This document shows positions 26,207-35,319 of a stretch of DNA of 64,000 bases, one piece after another (positions within the stretch are counted from its first letter, which is position 1; every line of letters starts with the position of its first letter). The notes beneath the pieces are model-generated. The model did no database searches, was not told the origin of the DNA, and worked only from the letters and a program-made list of their open reading frames with translations. The DNA comes from Scandinavium lactucae (GTDB lineage: Bacteria; Pseudomonadota; Gammaproteobacteria; Enterobacterales; Enterobacteriaceae), in NCBI RefSeq assembly GCF_033843265.1, contig NZ_JAWXRD010000030.1, positions 1 to 64,000 of the forward strand, written 5' to 3'. Position numbers and translations under genes: made by a program.

Positions 26207-26369
26207 CGTTATAGCCCCATGCTAACGTCCTTATCAGCCGCAATTAAACTCAAATGTGGCCGCCGGTGACTGTATCCTGCTCACCACTTTCCCTGCATAA
26301 CTTTGCGCCAACCCTGCGAGCAGCCTCGTAAAACCCCTCTCATTCAGACGTTTCCAGACAGTCTTTCAT

Positions 26370-26387
26370 ATTTCCTCCATTATTCCG
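26370..26387 (+). promoter_or_regulatory. Probable BaeR binding site upstream of mdtA
   Basis: The stretch ATTTCCTCCATTATTCCG resembles the BaeR box TTTTTCTCCATDATTGGC: the CTCCATTATT core is intact, while both flanks differ. It is about 65 bp upstream of the mdtA ATG, a suitable place for activation of mdtABCD-baeSR by phosphorylated BaeR. The stretch 26,211-26,369 shows no other gene or motif I can support. Confidence 0.6.
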
Positions 26388-26450
26388 GGGGCTTGTGTAA
26401 CTAAACTAGTATCATTCCTTGAAAGGTTTCAGGACGAGATACGGATAACG

Positions 26451-27695
26451 ATGAAAGGCAGCAATAAATCGCATTGGTTAGTCGCGCTGGGTGTGGTGGT
26501 GATTGCAGGTGTCGCCGGATATTACTGGCACAACAGTGGTGCATCTGATGCAGGTGCGTCTTCCGCTATCTCACAGGGCCAGAAAGCCGGTGGCGGTCGC
26601 CATGGCGGGCGGATGGGTGCCGCGTTAGCCCCGGTTCAGGCGGCGACCGCCACCCGCGAAGCCGTGCCGCGCTATCTGACCGGTCTCGGGACTATCACCG
26701 CCGCGAATACCGTCACGGTCCGCAGCCGGGTGAACGGTCAGCTACTGGCGCTGCACTTCGAGGAAGGTCAGCAGGTGAAAGCCGGAGATTTACTGGCCGA
26801 AATTGATCCGAGCCAGTTCAACGTCGCCCTTGCTCAGGCCCAGGGCCAGCTCGCCAAAGATAACGCCACTTTGGCCAATGCCCGTCGCGACTTAGCACGT
26901 TATCAGCAGTTGGTGAAAACCAACCTCGTCTCTCGTCAGGAACTCGACACCCAACAGTCGTTGGTTACAGAAAGCTTAGGCACCGTTAAGGCCGATGAAG
27001 CCGCGGTTGCCAGTGCGCAGTTACAGCTGGACTGGACGCGTATCACTGCCCCCATCGACGGACGCGTGGGCCTCAAGCAGGTAGATATCGGCAACCAGAT
27101 CGCCACCAGCGACACTACCGGGATCGTGGTGCTGACCCAAACCCATCCGATTGACCTGATTTTCGCTCTGCCGGAAAACGACATTGCCACCGTGGTTAAG
27201 GCGCAAAAAGCAGGTCAAAACCTGACGGTCGAAGCGTGGGATCGCACCAATAAGCAGAAGCTGAGCACCGGGTCGCTGTTGAGTCTGGACAACCAGATTG
27301 ATACCACCACTGGCACCATCAAGCTAAAAGCGCGTTTCAACAATACCGACGACGCCCTGTTCCCGAACCAGTTCGTCAACGCGCGTCTGTTGGTCGATAC
27401 CGAACAGAACGCCGTGGTTATCCCGACCGCTGCACTGCAAATGGGCAACGAAGGTAACTTCGTATGGGTGCTGAACGATGAAAACAAAGTCAGCAAACAC
27501 CTCGTGGTGCCAGGCATTCAGGACAGCCAGAAAGTGGTTATCAGCTCCGGTCTTTCCGCAGGCGACAAAGTGGTCACCGACGGCATTGACCGCCTGACCG
27601 AAGGGGCCAAAGTCGAAGTGGTCGAGGCGCACAGTGCCAGCAGTACGGAGAAATCACCGGCTGAGCAAAACGGCAAAACAGGAGCTCGTTCCTGA
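26451..27695 (+). CDS. mdtA: Multidrug efflux periplasmic adaptor MdtA
   Basis: Membrane-fusion (HlyD/RND-MFP) subunit joining the MdtBC pump to an outer-membrane channel, normally TolC. The 414-residue protein has an N-terminal signal/anchor (HWLVALGVVVIAGVAGYYW), a lipoyl half-motif pair (VRSRVNGQLLALHFEEGQQV and RITAPIDGRVGL), an alpha-helical hairpin rich in Ala/Gln between them (ALAQAQGQLAKDNATLANAR), then beta-barrel and membrane-proximal domains. It ends in a polar tail. Stop and mdtB start overlap (TGATG). First gene of the BaeR-controlled operon. Confidence 0.96.
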   Translation: MKGSNKSHWLVALGVVVIAGVAGYYWHNSGASDAGASSAISQGQKAGGGRHGGRMGAALAPVQAATATREAVPRYLTGLGTITAANTVTVRSRVNGQLLALHFEEGQQVKAGDLLAEIDPSQFNVALAQAQGQLAKDNATLANARRDLARYQQLVKTNLVSRQELDTQQSLVTESLGTVKADEAAVASAQLQLDWTRITAPIDGRVGLKQVDIGNQIATSDTTGIVVLTQTHPIDLIFALPENDIATVVKAQKAGQNLTVEAWDRTNKQKLSTGSLLSLDNQIDTTTGTIKLKARFNNTDDALFPNQFVNARLLVDTEQNAVVIPTAALQMGNEGNFVWVLNDENKVSKHLVVPGIQDSQKVVISSGLSAGDKVVTDGIDRLTEGAKVEVVEAHSASSTEKSPAEQNGKTGARS

Positions 27696-30600
27696 TGCAG
27701 GTTTTACCTCCCGGCAACACGGGCGGGCCTTCCCGCCTGTTTATTCTGCGCCCGGTCGCCACCACCCTGATGATGGTGGCCATCCTGCTGGCGGGGATTA
27801 TCGGCTACCGTTTTCTGCCGGTCTCCGCGCTGCCTGAAGTCGATTATCCGACCATTCAGGTGGTCACGCTGTACCCCGGTGCCAGCCCGGATGTGGTCAC
27901 TTCCGCCATTACCGCGCCGCTTGAGCGCCAGTTCGGGCAGATGTCCGGTCTGAAACAAATGTCTTCTCAGAGCGCGGGCGGCGCGTCGGTGGTTACGCTG
28001 CAGTTCCAGCTTGAGCTGTCACTCGACGTCGCCGAACAGGAAGTGCAGGCCGCGATCAACGCCGCCACCAACCTGCTGCCGGGCGACCTGCCGAACCCGC
28101 CAGTCTACAGTAAGGTGAACCCGGCGGATCCGCCGATCATGACCCTGGCCGTCACCTCTTCTGCCCTGCCGATGACCGAGGTCGAAGATATGGTCGAAAC
28201 GCGAGTGGCGCAGAAAATTTCCCAGGTGTCCGGGGTTGGCCTGGTGACGCTGGCGGGTGGTCAACGCCCGGCAGTGCGCGTGAAGCTTAACGCCCAGGCA
28301 ATCGCCGCCCTGGGGCTGACCAGCGAAACGGTGCGCACCGCCATTACCAACGCTAACGTCAACTCGGCGAAAGGCAGCCTTGACGGCCCGACCCGCGCGG
28401 TGACGCTCTCTGCCAACGATCAGATGGAGTCCGCAGAAGAGTACCGCAAGCTCATCATCGCCTATCAGAACGGAGCGCCGGTGCGCCTCGGCGATGTGGC
28501 GACCATTGAGCAAGGTGCGGAAAATACCTGGCTTGGTGCGTGGGCCAATAAGCAGCAGGCGATTGTGATGAACGTCCAGCGTCAGCCGGGGGCCAACATT
28601 ATTTCCACTGCCGACAGCATTCGCCAGATGCTGCCGCAGCTCACCAGCAGCCTACCGAAATCGGTGCAGGTGAAAGTCCTGTCTGACCGTACCAATAACA
28701 TTCGCGCCTCGGTGAACGACACCCAGTTCGAGCTGATGCTGGCTATCGCGCTGGTGGTGATGATCATCTACCTGTTCCTGCGCAATGTCCCGGCCACCCT
28801 TATTCCTGCCGTGGCGGTACCGCTATCGCTGGTCGGCACCTTCGCGGTAATGGTGTTTCTCGATTTCTCAATCAACAACCTGACGCTGATGGCGCTCACT
28901 ATCGCCACCGGGTTTGTCGTTGACGATGCAATTGTGGTTATCGAGAACATTTCGCGCTATATCGAAAAAGGTGAAAAGCCGATGGCGGCGGCGCTAAAGG
29001 GCGCGGGTGAAATCGGCTTTACCATTATCTCCCTGACCTTCTCGCTGATCGCGGTGCTGATCCCGCTGCTGTTCATGGGCGATATCGTCGGACGCCTGTT
29101 CCGCGAATTTGCGGTGACGCTGGCGGTGGCGATCCTTATTTCGGCAATAGTGTCGCTGACGCTGACCCCGATGATGTGCGCCCGGATGCTGAGCCACGAA
29201 TCGCTGCGCAAGCAGAACCGTTTTTCCCGCGCCAGCGAACGCTTTTTTGAACGGGTGATTGCCGCCTATGGCCGGATGCTGACCAAAGTGCTCAACCATC
29301 CGTGGCTGACCCTCGGGGTGGCGCTCAGCACGCTGGCGCTGTCGATTTTACTGTGGGTATTTATCCCGAAAGGTTTCTTCCCGATTCAGGATAACGGCAT
29401 TATTCAGGGGACGTTGCAGGCCCCGCAGTCTGCGTCGTTTGCCAGCATGGCTCAGCGTCAGGCGCAGGTATCTGACCTCATTATGAAAGACCCGGCGGTC
29501 GAGAGTCTGACCGCGTTCGTCGGCGTGGATGGCACTAACCCGTCGCTGAACAGCGCCCGTCTGCAAATTAATCTCAAACCGCTGGATGAGCGCGATGACC
29601 GGGTGCAGAAGGTGATCCGCCGCCTGCAACATTCCATTGCCACGGTGCCGGGTATCGAACTCTATTTGCAGCCGACGCAGGATTTAACCATCGACACCAC
29701 CGTCAGCCGCACCCAGTACCAGTTCAGCCTACAGGCCAACTCGCTGGATGCGCTCAGCGAATGGGTGCCGCCACTGCTGGCGAAACTGCATACCCTGCCG
29801 CAGCTCGAAGACGTCAGCAGTGACTGGCAGGACAAAGGTCTGGCGGCGTATGTGAACGTCGACCGCGACAGCGCCAGCCGTTTAGGCATCAGCATGGCTG
29901 ATGTTGATAACGCGCTGTATAACGCTTTCGGCCAGCGGCTGATTTCCACCATTTACACCCAGGCGAACCAGTATCGCGTGGTGCTGGAACATGACATCAG
30001 CGACACCCCGGGGCTGTCGGCGCTGGATAACATCCGCCTCACCAGCAGCAGCGGCGGGATTGTGCCCCTGAATACGATTGCCAAAGTGGAAGAGCGTTTT
30101 GCGCCGCTGTCAATCAACCATCTCGACCAGTTCCCGGTGACGACTATCTCCTTTAACGTGGCGCAGGATTCATCGCTGGGCGAGGCGGTGCAGGCGATTA
30201 CCGACGCTGAAAAAACGCTGAATCTACCGGTCGATATTCGCACTCAATTCCAGGGCAGTTCGCTGGCATTCCAGGCCGCACTCGGCAGCACCGTCTGGCT
30301 GGTGGTCGCCGCGGTGGTGGCGATGTACATCGTGCTCGGCATTTTGTACGAGAGTTTTATTCACCCCATCACCATTCTCTCGACCCTGCCGACGGCGGGC
30401 GTGGGTGCGCTGCTGGCGCTGTGGGTGTCGGGCAGCGAGCTGGACGTGATCGCCATCATCGGGATAATTCTGCTGATCGGCATCGTCAAGAAGAACGCGA
30501 TCATGATGATCGACTTTGCGCTGGCCGCCGAACGCGAACAAGGCATGCCGCCGCGCGAAGCCATTTACCAGGCCTGTCTGCTGCGTTTCCGGCCAATCCT

Positions 30601-30817
30601 GATGACGACGCTGGCCGCCCTGCTCGGTGCGTTGCCGCTGATGCTCAGCACCGGTGTCGGCGCGGAGCTGCGCCGTCCGCTGGGGATCGGTATGGTCGGT
30701 GGGCTGCTGGTCAGCCAGGTGCTGACCCTGTTCACCACCCCGGTGATTTACCTGCTATTTGACCGGCTGTCGCTGTACCTCAAACGCCGACTGCCTGCCC
30801 GTGAAGAGGAGGCGTAA
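27695..30817 (+). CDS. mdtB: RND efflux pump subunit MdtB
   Basis: Inner-membrane proton-driven transporter, 1,040 residues, that forms a heterotrimer with MdtC and exports bile salts, novobiocin and similar compounds in E. coli. It has the RND plan of 12 membrane helices with two large periplasmic loops; TM4 carries the proton-relay pair in ATGFVVDDAIVVIENISRY, and the repeat-specific segment LLIGIVKKNAIMMIDFALAA is in the second half. Preceded by mdtA (1-bp overlap) and followed directly by mdtC, whose GTG begins right after the stop. Confidence 0.97.
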   Translation: MQVLPPGNTGGPSRLFILRPVATTLMMVAILLAGIIGYRFLPVSALPEVDYPTIQVVTLYPGASPDVVTSAITAPLERQFGQMSGLKQMSSQSAGGASVVTLQFQLELSLDVAEQEVQAAINAATNLLPGDLPNPPVYSKVNPADPPIMTLAVTSSALPMTEVEDMVETRVAQKISQVSGVGLVTLAGGQRPAVRVKLNAQAIAALGLTSETVRTAITNANVNSAKGSLDGPTRAVTLSANDQMESAEEYRKLIIAYQNGAPVRLGDVATIEQGAENTWLGAWANKQQAIVMNVQRQPGANIISTADSIRQMLPQLTSSLPKSVQVKVLSDRTNNIRASVNDTQFELMLAIALVVMIIYLFLRNVPATLIPAVAVPLSLVGTFAVMVFLDFSINNLTLMALTIATGFVVDDAIVVIENISRYIEKGEKPMAAALKGAGEIGFTIISLTFSLIAVLIPLLFMGDIVGRLFREFAVTLAVAILISAIVSLTLTPMMCARMLSHESLRKQNRFSRASERFFERVIAAYGRMLTKVLNHPWLTLGVALSTLALSILLWVFIPKGFFPIQDNGIIQGTLQAPQSASFASMAQRQAQVSDLIMKDPAVESLTAFVGVDGTNPSLNSARLQINLKPLDERDDRVQKVIRRLQHSIATVPGIELYLQPTQDLTIDTTVSRTQYQFSLQANSLDALSEWVPPLLAKLHTLPQLEDVSSDWQDKGLAAYVNVDRDSASRLGISMADVDNALYNAFGQRLISTIYTQANQYRVVLEHDISDTPGLSALDNIRLTSSSGGIVPLNTIAKVEERFAPLSINHLDQFPVTTISFNVAQDSSLGEAVQAITDAEKTLNLPVDIRTQFQGSSLAFQAALGSTVWLVVAAVVAMYIVLGILYESFIHPITILSTLPTAGVGALLALWVSGSELDVIAIIGIILLIGIVKKNAIMMIDFALAAEREQGMPPREAIYQACLLRFRPILMTTLAALLGALPLMLSTGVGAELRRPLGIGMVGGLLVSQVLTLFTTPVIYLLFDRLSLYLKRRLPAREEEA

Positions 30818-33800
30818 GTGAAGTTTTACGCCCTGTTCATCTACCGCCCGGTGGCGACGATATTGATTTCGCTCGCCATCACGCTGTGCGGCGTGCTCGG
30901 CTTCCGGCTACTGCCGGTGGCCCCGCTGCCGCAGGTCGATTATCCGGTGATTATGATCAGCGCCTCGCTGCCGGGTGCCGCGCCGGAAACGATGGCCTCA
31001 TCGGTGGCGACCCCGCTCGAGCGCTCACTCGGACGCATCGCCGGGGTCAACGAAATGACCTCGATGAGTTCGCTGGGCAGCACACGCATCATTTTGCAGT
31101 TCGATTTTGACCGCGATATCAACGGCGCGGCGCGTGACGTACAGGCGGCGATCAATGCCGCTCAAAGCCTGCTCCCGACCGGAATGCCCAGCCGCCCAAC
31201 CTATCGCAAAGCAAACCCGTCGGATGCGCCAATCATGATCCTGACGCTGACTTCGGACACCTGGTCACAGGGGAAATTATACGATCTCGCATCGACTCAG
31301 TTGGCGCAGAGCATTGCGCAGATTGACGGCGTCGGCGATGTCGATATCGGCGGCAGTTCCCTGCCCGCCGTGCGGGTGGATCTCAATCCGCAGGCGCTAT
31401 TTAATCAGGGCGTGTCGCTGGATGCGGTACGCTCCGCTATCGATAACGCCAACGTGCGCAAGCCGCAGGGAGCGATTGATGCTCAGGGCAAGCGCTGGCA
31501 GCTCGCCACCAACGATGAGTTGAAAACGGCGGAAGCCTACAAACCAGTGATTGTGCATTACAGCAATGGTTCGGCGGTGCGCCTTAGTGACGTGGCAAAC
31601 GTGTCAGACTCGGTGCAGGACGTGCGTAACGCCGGGATGACCAACGCTAAACCGGCCATTTTGCTGATGATCCGCAAGCTGCCGGAAGCCAATATCATTC
31701 AGACCGTGGATGCCATTCGCGCCCAGTTGCCGGAGCTGAAAGAGACCCTCCCGGCTGCGATTGATATGCAAATCGCTCAGGACCGCTCCCCGACCATTCG
31801 CGCCTCGCTTGAGGAAGTGGAGCAGACGCTGGTGATTTCGGTGGGGCTGGTTATCCTGGTGGTATTCCTGTTCCTGCGATCGGGCCGGGCGACAATCATT
31901 CCAGCCGTCGCCGTGCCAGTGTCACTGATTGGCACCTTTGCCGCCATGTATCTGTGCGGATTCAGCCTCAACAACCTGTCGCTGATGGCCCTGACTATCG
32001 CCACCGGGTTTGTGGTAGATGATGCCATCGTGGTGCTGGAAAACATTTCCCGCCATCTTGAAGCGGGAATGAAACCGCTCCAGGCCGCGTTACAAGGGAG
32101 CCGCGAAGTGGGCTTCACCGTGCTGTCGATGAGCCTGTCGCTGGTGGCGGTATTCCTGCCGCTGCTGCTGATGGGCGGTCTGCCGGGGCGATTGCTGCGC
32201 GAATTTGCGGTCACGCTGTCGGTGGCGATTGGTATTTCGCTGGCGGTATCGCTGACCCTCACCCCGATGATGTGCGGCTGGATGTTGAAATCCTCACGCC
32301 CTCATGAACCCACCCGCGAGCGCGGCTTTGGTCGACTACTGGTCGGGATGCAGCGCGGCTATGGCAAATCGCTGAAATGGGTGCTGAATCATGCGCGCTT
32401 AGTCGGCGTGGTACTGCTGGCCACCATCGCCCTCAACGTCTGGCTGTATATCTCGATCCCGAAAACGTTCTTCCCCGAGCAGGATACCGGGGTGGTGATG
32501 GGCAATATTCAGGCCGATCAGAGCATTTCGTTCCAGGCCATGCGCGGCAAGTTACAGGACTTCATGAAAATCATTCGTGAAGATAAAGCGGTGGATAACG
32601 TCACCGGTTTTACCGGTGGCTCGCGGGTTAACAGCGGGATGATGTTTATCACCCTCAAACCGCGCGACGAGCGCCACGAAACGGCCCAGCAGGTGATCGA
32701 CCGCCTGCGTAAAAAGCTCGCTAAAGAACCGGGCGCAAACCTCTTTTTGATGGCGGTGCAGGACATTCGCGTCGGGGGTCGTCAGGCTAACGCCGGTTAC
32801 CAGTACACGCTACTGTCGGATAACCTCGCCGATCTGCGGGAATGGACACCGAAAATCACCACCGCGCTGGCGAAACTGCCCGAACTGGCGGACGTGAACT
32901 CCGATCAACAGGACAGCGGTGCAGAGATGGATTTGGTGTACGATCGCGAAACCATGTCCCGGTTGGGGATCAGCGTGCAGGACGCCAACGGCCTGCTGAA
33001 TAACGCCTTCGGCCAGCGGCAGATTTCCACCATTTATCAGCCGTTAAACCAATACAAAGTGGTCATGCAGGTCGACCCGGTGTACACCCAGGACATCAGC
33101 GCTCTCGATCAGATGTTCGTGATTAACAGCGAAGGAAAAGCGATCCCGCTCTCCTACTTTGCCAAATGGCAGCCTGCCAATGCGCCGCTGTCGGTCAACC
33201 ATCAGGGACTGTCGGCGGCCTCAACGATTTCCTTTAACCTGCCGACCGGAAAATCGCTGTCGGAAGCCAGCGAGGTTATCGACCGCACCATGACCCAGCT
33301 CGGGGTACCGCAAACCATTCGCGGCAGTTTTGCAGGCACGGCACAGGTGTTTCAGCAGACCATGAACTCGCAGGTGATCCTGATCCTGGCGGCGATCGCC
33401 ACGGTCTATATCGTGCTTGGCATCCTGTATGAAAGTTACGTCCACCCGCTGACCATTCTGTCGACGCTGCCTTCCGCCGGAGTCGGCGCACTGCTGGCGC
33501 TGGAGTTGTTTGGCGCACCGTTCAGCCTGATCGCCTTAATCGGTATCATGCTGTTGATTGGTATCGTGAAGAAAAACGCCATCATGATGGTCGATTTTGC
33601 GCTTGAGGCGCAGCGCAACAGCAACATTACGCCGGAAGAGGCCATTTTCCAGGCCTGCCTGCTGCGTTTCCGCCCGATTATGATGACCACTCTGGCGGCA
33701 CTGTTTGGCGCGCTGCCGCTGGTGCTGTCCGGCGGTGATGGCTCGGAACTGCGCCAGCCGTTGGGGATAACCATCGTCGGCGGGCTGGTGGTCAGCCAGC

Positions 33801-33895
33801 TATTAACGCTGTACACCACCCCGGTGGTGTATCTGTTCTTTGACCGTCTGCGCCTGCGTTTTACGCGTAAATCCAGTAATCCGATTACAGAGTAA
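30818..33895 (+). CDS. mdtC: RND efflux pump subunit MdtC
   Basis: Partner of MdtB, 1,025 residues, same RND fold with TM4 motif ATGFVVDDAIVVLENISRHL and LLIGIVKKNAIMMVDFALEA. It starts with GTG at 30818, abutting the mdtB TAA; AGAGGAGG just before it is a strong ribosome-binding site within the mdtB end. MdtC resembles MdtB across the full length, consistent with an old duplication, but is the closer match to E. coli MdtC at the N-terminus (KFYALFIYRPVATILISLAI) and at MGGLPGRLLREFAVTLSVAI. Confidence 0.97.
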   Translation: MKFYALFIYRPVATILISLAITLCGVLGFRLLPVAPLPQVDYPVIMISASLPGAAPETMASSVATPLERSLGRIAGVNEMTSMSSLGSTRIILQFDFDRDINGAARDVQAAINAAQSLLPTGMPSRPTYRKANPSDAPIMILTLTSDTWSQGKLYDLASTQLAQSIAQIDGVGDVDIGGSSLPAVRVDLNPQALFNQGVSLDAVRSAIDNANVRKPQGAIDAQGKRWQLATNDELKTAEAYKPVIVHYSNGSAVRLSDVANVSDSVQDVRNAGMTNAKPAILLMIRKLPEANIIQTVDAIRAQLPELKETLPAAIDMQIAQDRSPTIRASLEEVEQTLVISVGLVILVVFLFLRSGRATIIPAVAVPVSLIGTFAAMYLCGFSLNNLSLMALTIATGFVVDDAIVVLENISRHLEAGMKPLQAALQGSREVGFTVLSMSLSLVAVFLPLLLMGGLPGRLLREFAVTLSVAIGISLAVSLTLTPMMCGWMLKSSRPHEPTRERGFGRLLVGMQRGYGKSLKWVLNHARLVGVVLLATIALNVWLYISIPKTFFPEQDTGVVMGNIQADQSISFQAMRGKLQDFMKIIREDKAVDNVTGFTGGSRVNSGMMFITLKPRDERHETAQQVIDRLRKKLAKEPGANLFLMAVQDIRVGGRQANAGYQYTLLSDNLADLREWTPKITTALAKLPELADVNSDQQDSGAEMDLVYDRETMSRLGISVQDANGLLNNAFGQRQISTIYQPLNQYKVVMQVDPVYTQDISALDQMFVINSEGKAIPLSYFAKWQPANAPLSVNHQGLSAASTISFNLPTGKSLSEASEVIDRTMTQLGVPQTIRGSFAGTAQVFQQTMNSQVILILAAIATVYIVLGILYESYVHPLTILSTLPSAGVGALLALELFGAPFSLIALIGIMLLIGIVKKNAIMMVDFALEAQRNSNITPEEAIFQACLLRFRPIMMTTLAALFGALPLVLSGGDGSELRQPLGITIVGGLVVSQLLTLYTTPVVYLFFDRLRLRFTRKSSNPITE

Positions 33896-33897
33896 CT

Positions 33898-35319
33898 ATG
33901 GAAGAGCTGCCCGCCAGCGTGCGCTGGCAACTGTGGATAGTGGCGTTCGGCTTCTTTATGCAGGCGCTGGATACCACCATCGTCAACACCGCCCTACCTT
34001 CGATGGCGAAAAGCCTCGGGGTCAGCCCACTGCACATGCACATGCACATGGTGGTGGTTTCCTATGTGCTGACGGTGGCGGTGATGCTGCCTGCCAGCGG
34101 CTGGCTGGCGGATCGCGTGGGCGTGCGCAATATCTTCTTCACCGCCATTGTGCTGTTTACCGCCGGGTCGGTGTTTTGCGCCTCAGCCAACACCCTCGAT
34201 GAACTGGTGATGGCCCGCGTGTTGCAGGGCGTGGGCGGGGCGATGATGGTGCCGGTCGGCAGGCTGACGGTGATGAAAATCGTACCGCGCAATCAGTACA
34301 TGGCGGCGATGACCTTCGTCACTATTCCTGGCCAGATAGGCCCGCTGGTTGGCCCGGCGCTGGGCGGTATTCTGGTGGAGTACGCTTCCTGGCACTGGAT
34401 TTTCCTGATTAACATTCCGGTCGGGATTGTCGGAGCGATTGCCACCCTGTGGCTGATGCCGAATTACACCCTGCAAACCCGACGCTTTGACACCTCAGGC
34501 TTTATTCTGCTGGCAGTGGGGATGGCGACGCTGACCCTGGCACTGGACGGGAAACGCAGCTTAGGTATTTCGCCGTTAATGCTGGCGGGGCTTATCATTA
34601 GCGGCGTGCTGGCGCTGCTGTTTTATCTCTGGCATGCGCGCCAGAACGACAACGCATTGTTCAGCCTCAACTTATTTAAAAACCGCACCTTTTCACTCGG
34701 CCTGTCGGGCAGTTTTGCCGGGCGGATCGGTAGCGGGATGTTGCCGTTTATGACCCCTGTATTTTTGCAGATTGGACTCGGCTTTTCGCCATTCCACGCC
34801 GGACTGATGATGATCCCGATGGTGCTTGGCAGCATGGGCATGAAACGCATTGTGGTACAGGTGGTGAACCGCTTTGGTTACCGGAAGGTGCTGACCTGCG
34901 CCACGCTTGGGCTGGCGGTGATTAGTCTGTTATTTATGGCCGTGGCGCTGATGGGCTGGTACTGGCTGCTGCCGCTGGTGCTGTTTGTGCAGGGGATGAT
35001 CAACTCCAGCCGCTTCTCGTCGATGAATACCCTGACCCTGAAAGACCTGCCGGACGATCTCGCCAGCAGCGGGAACAGTATGCTGTCAATGGTGATGCAA
35101 CTGTCGATGAGTATCGGCGTCACGGTGGCGGGCCTGCTGCTGGGGATGTACGGCCAGCATCACATCAGCGTCGACAGCGCGATTTCCCATCAGGTCTTTT
35201 TGTACACCTACCTCAGCATGGCGGTCATCATCGCGCTTCCGGCGCTGATTTTTACGCGCGTGCCTGACGATACCAACCAAAACATGATTATCGCACGACG
35301 AGAAAGGAGCGAGCCGTGA
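33898..35319 (+). CDS. mdtD: MFS transporter MdtD (DHA2 family)
   Basis: A 473-residue major facilitator protein with about 14 membrane segments and the DHA2 motifs LDTTIVNTALPSMA, GWLADRVGVRNIF and LQGVGGAMMVPVGR. It is the fourth gene of the BaeR operon but is not required for MdtABC activity in E. coli; its Salmonella orthologue (IceT) has been linked to iron-citrate export. A notable detail is a tandem hexanucleotide at 34033-34050 coding three His-Met pairs (HMHMHM), one pair more than in the E. coli protein as I recall it. It overlaps the baeS start by 4 bp (GTGA). Confidence 0.95.
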   Translation: MEELPASVRWQLWIVAFGFFMQALDTTIVNTALPSMAKSLGVSPLHMHMHMVVVSYVLTVAVMLPASGWLADRVGVRNIFFTAIVLFTAGSVFCASANTLDELVMARVLQGVGGAMMVPVGRLTVMKIVPRNQYMAAMTFVTIPGQIGPLVGPALGGILVEYASWHWIFLINIPVGIVGAIATLWLMPNYTLQTRRFDTSGFILLAVGMATLTLALDGKRSLGISPLMLAGLIISGVLALLFYLWHARQNDNALFSLNLFKNRTFSLGLSGSFAGRIGSGMLPFMTPVFLQIGLGFSPFHAGLMMIPMVLGSMGMKRIVVQVVNRFGYRKVLTCATLGLAVISLLFMAVALMGWYWLLPLVLFVQGMINSSRFSSMNTLTLKDLPDDLASSGNSMLSMVMQLSMSIGVTVAGLLLGMYGQHHISVDSAISHQVFLYTYLSMAVIIALPALIFTRVPDDTNQNMIIARRERSEP

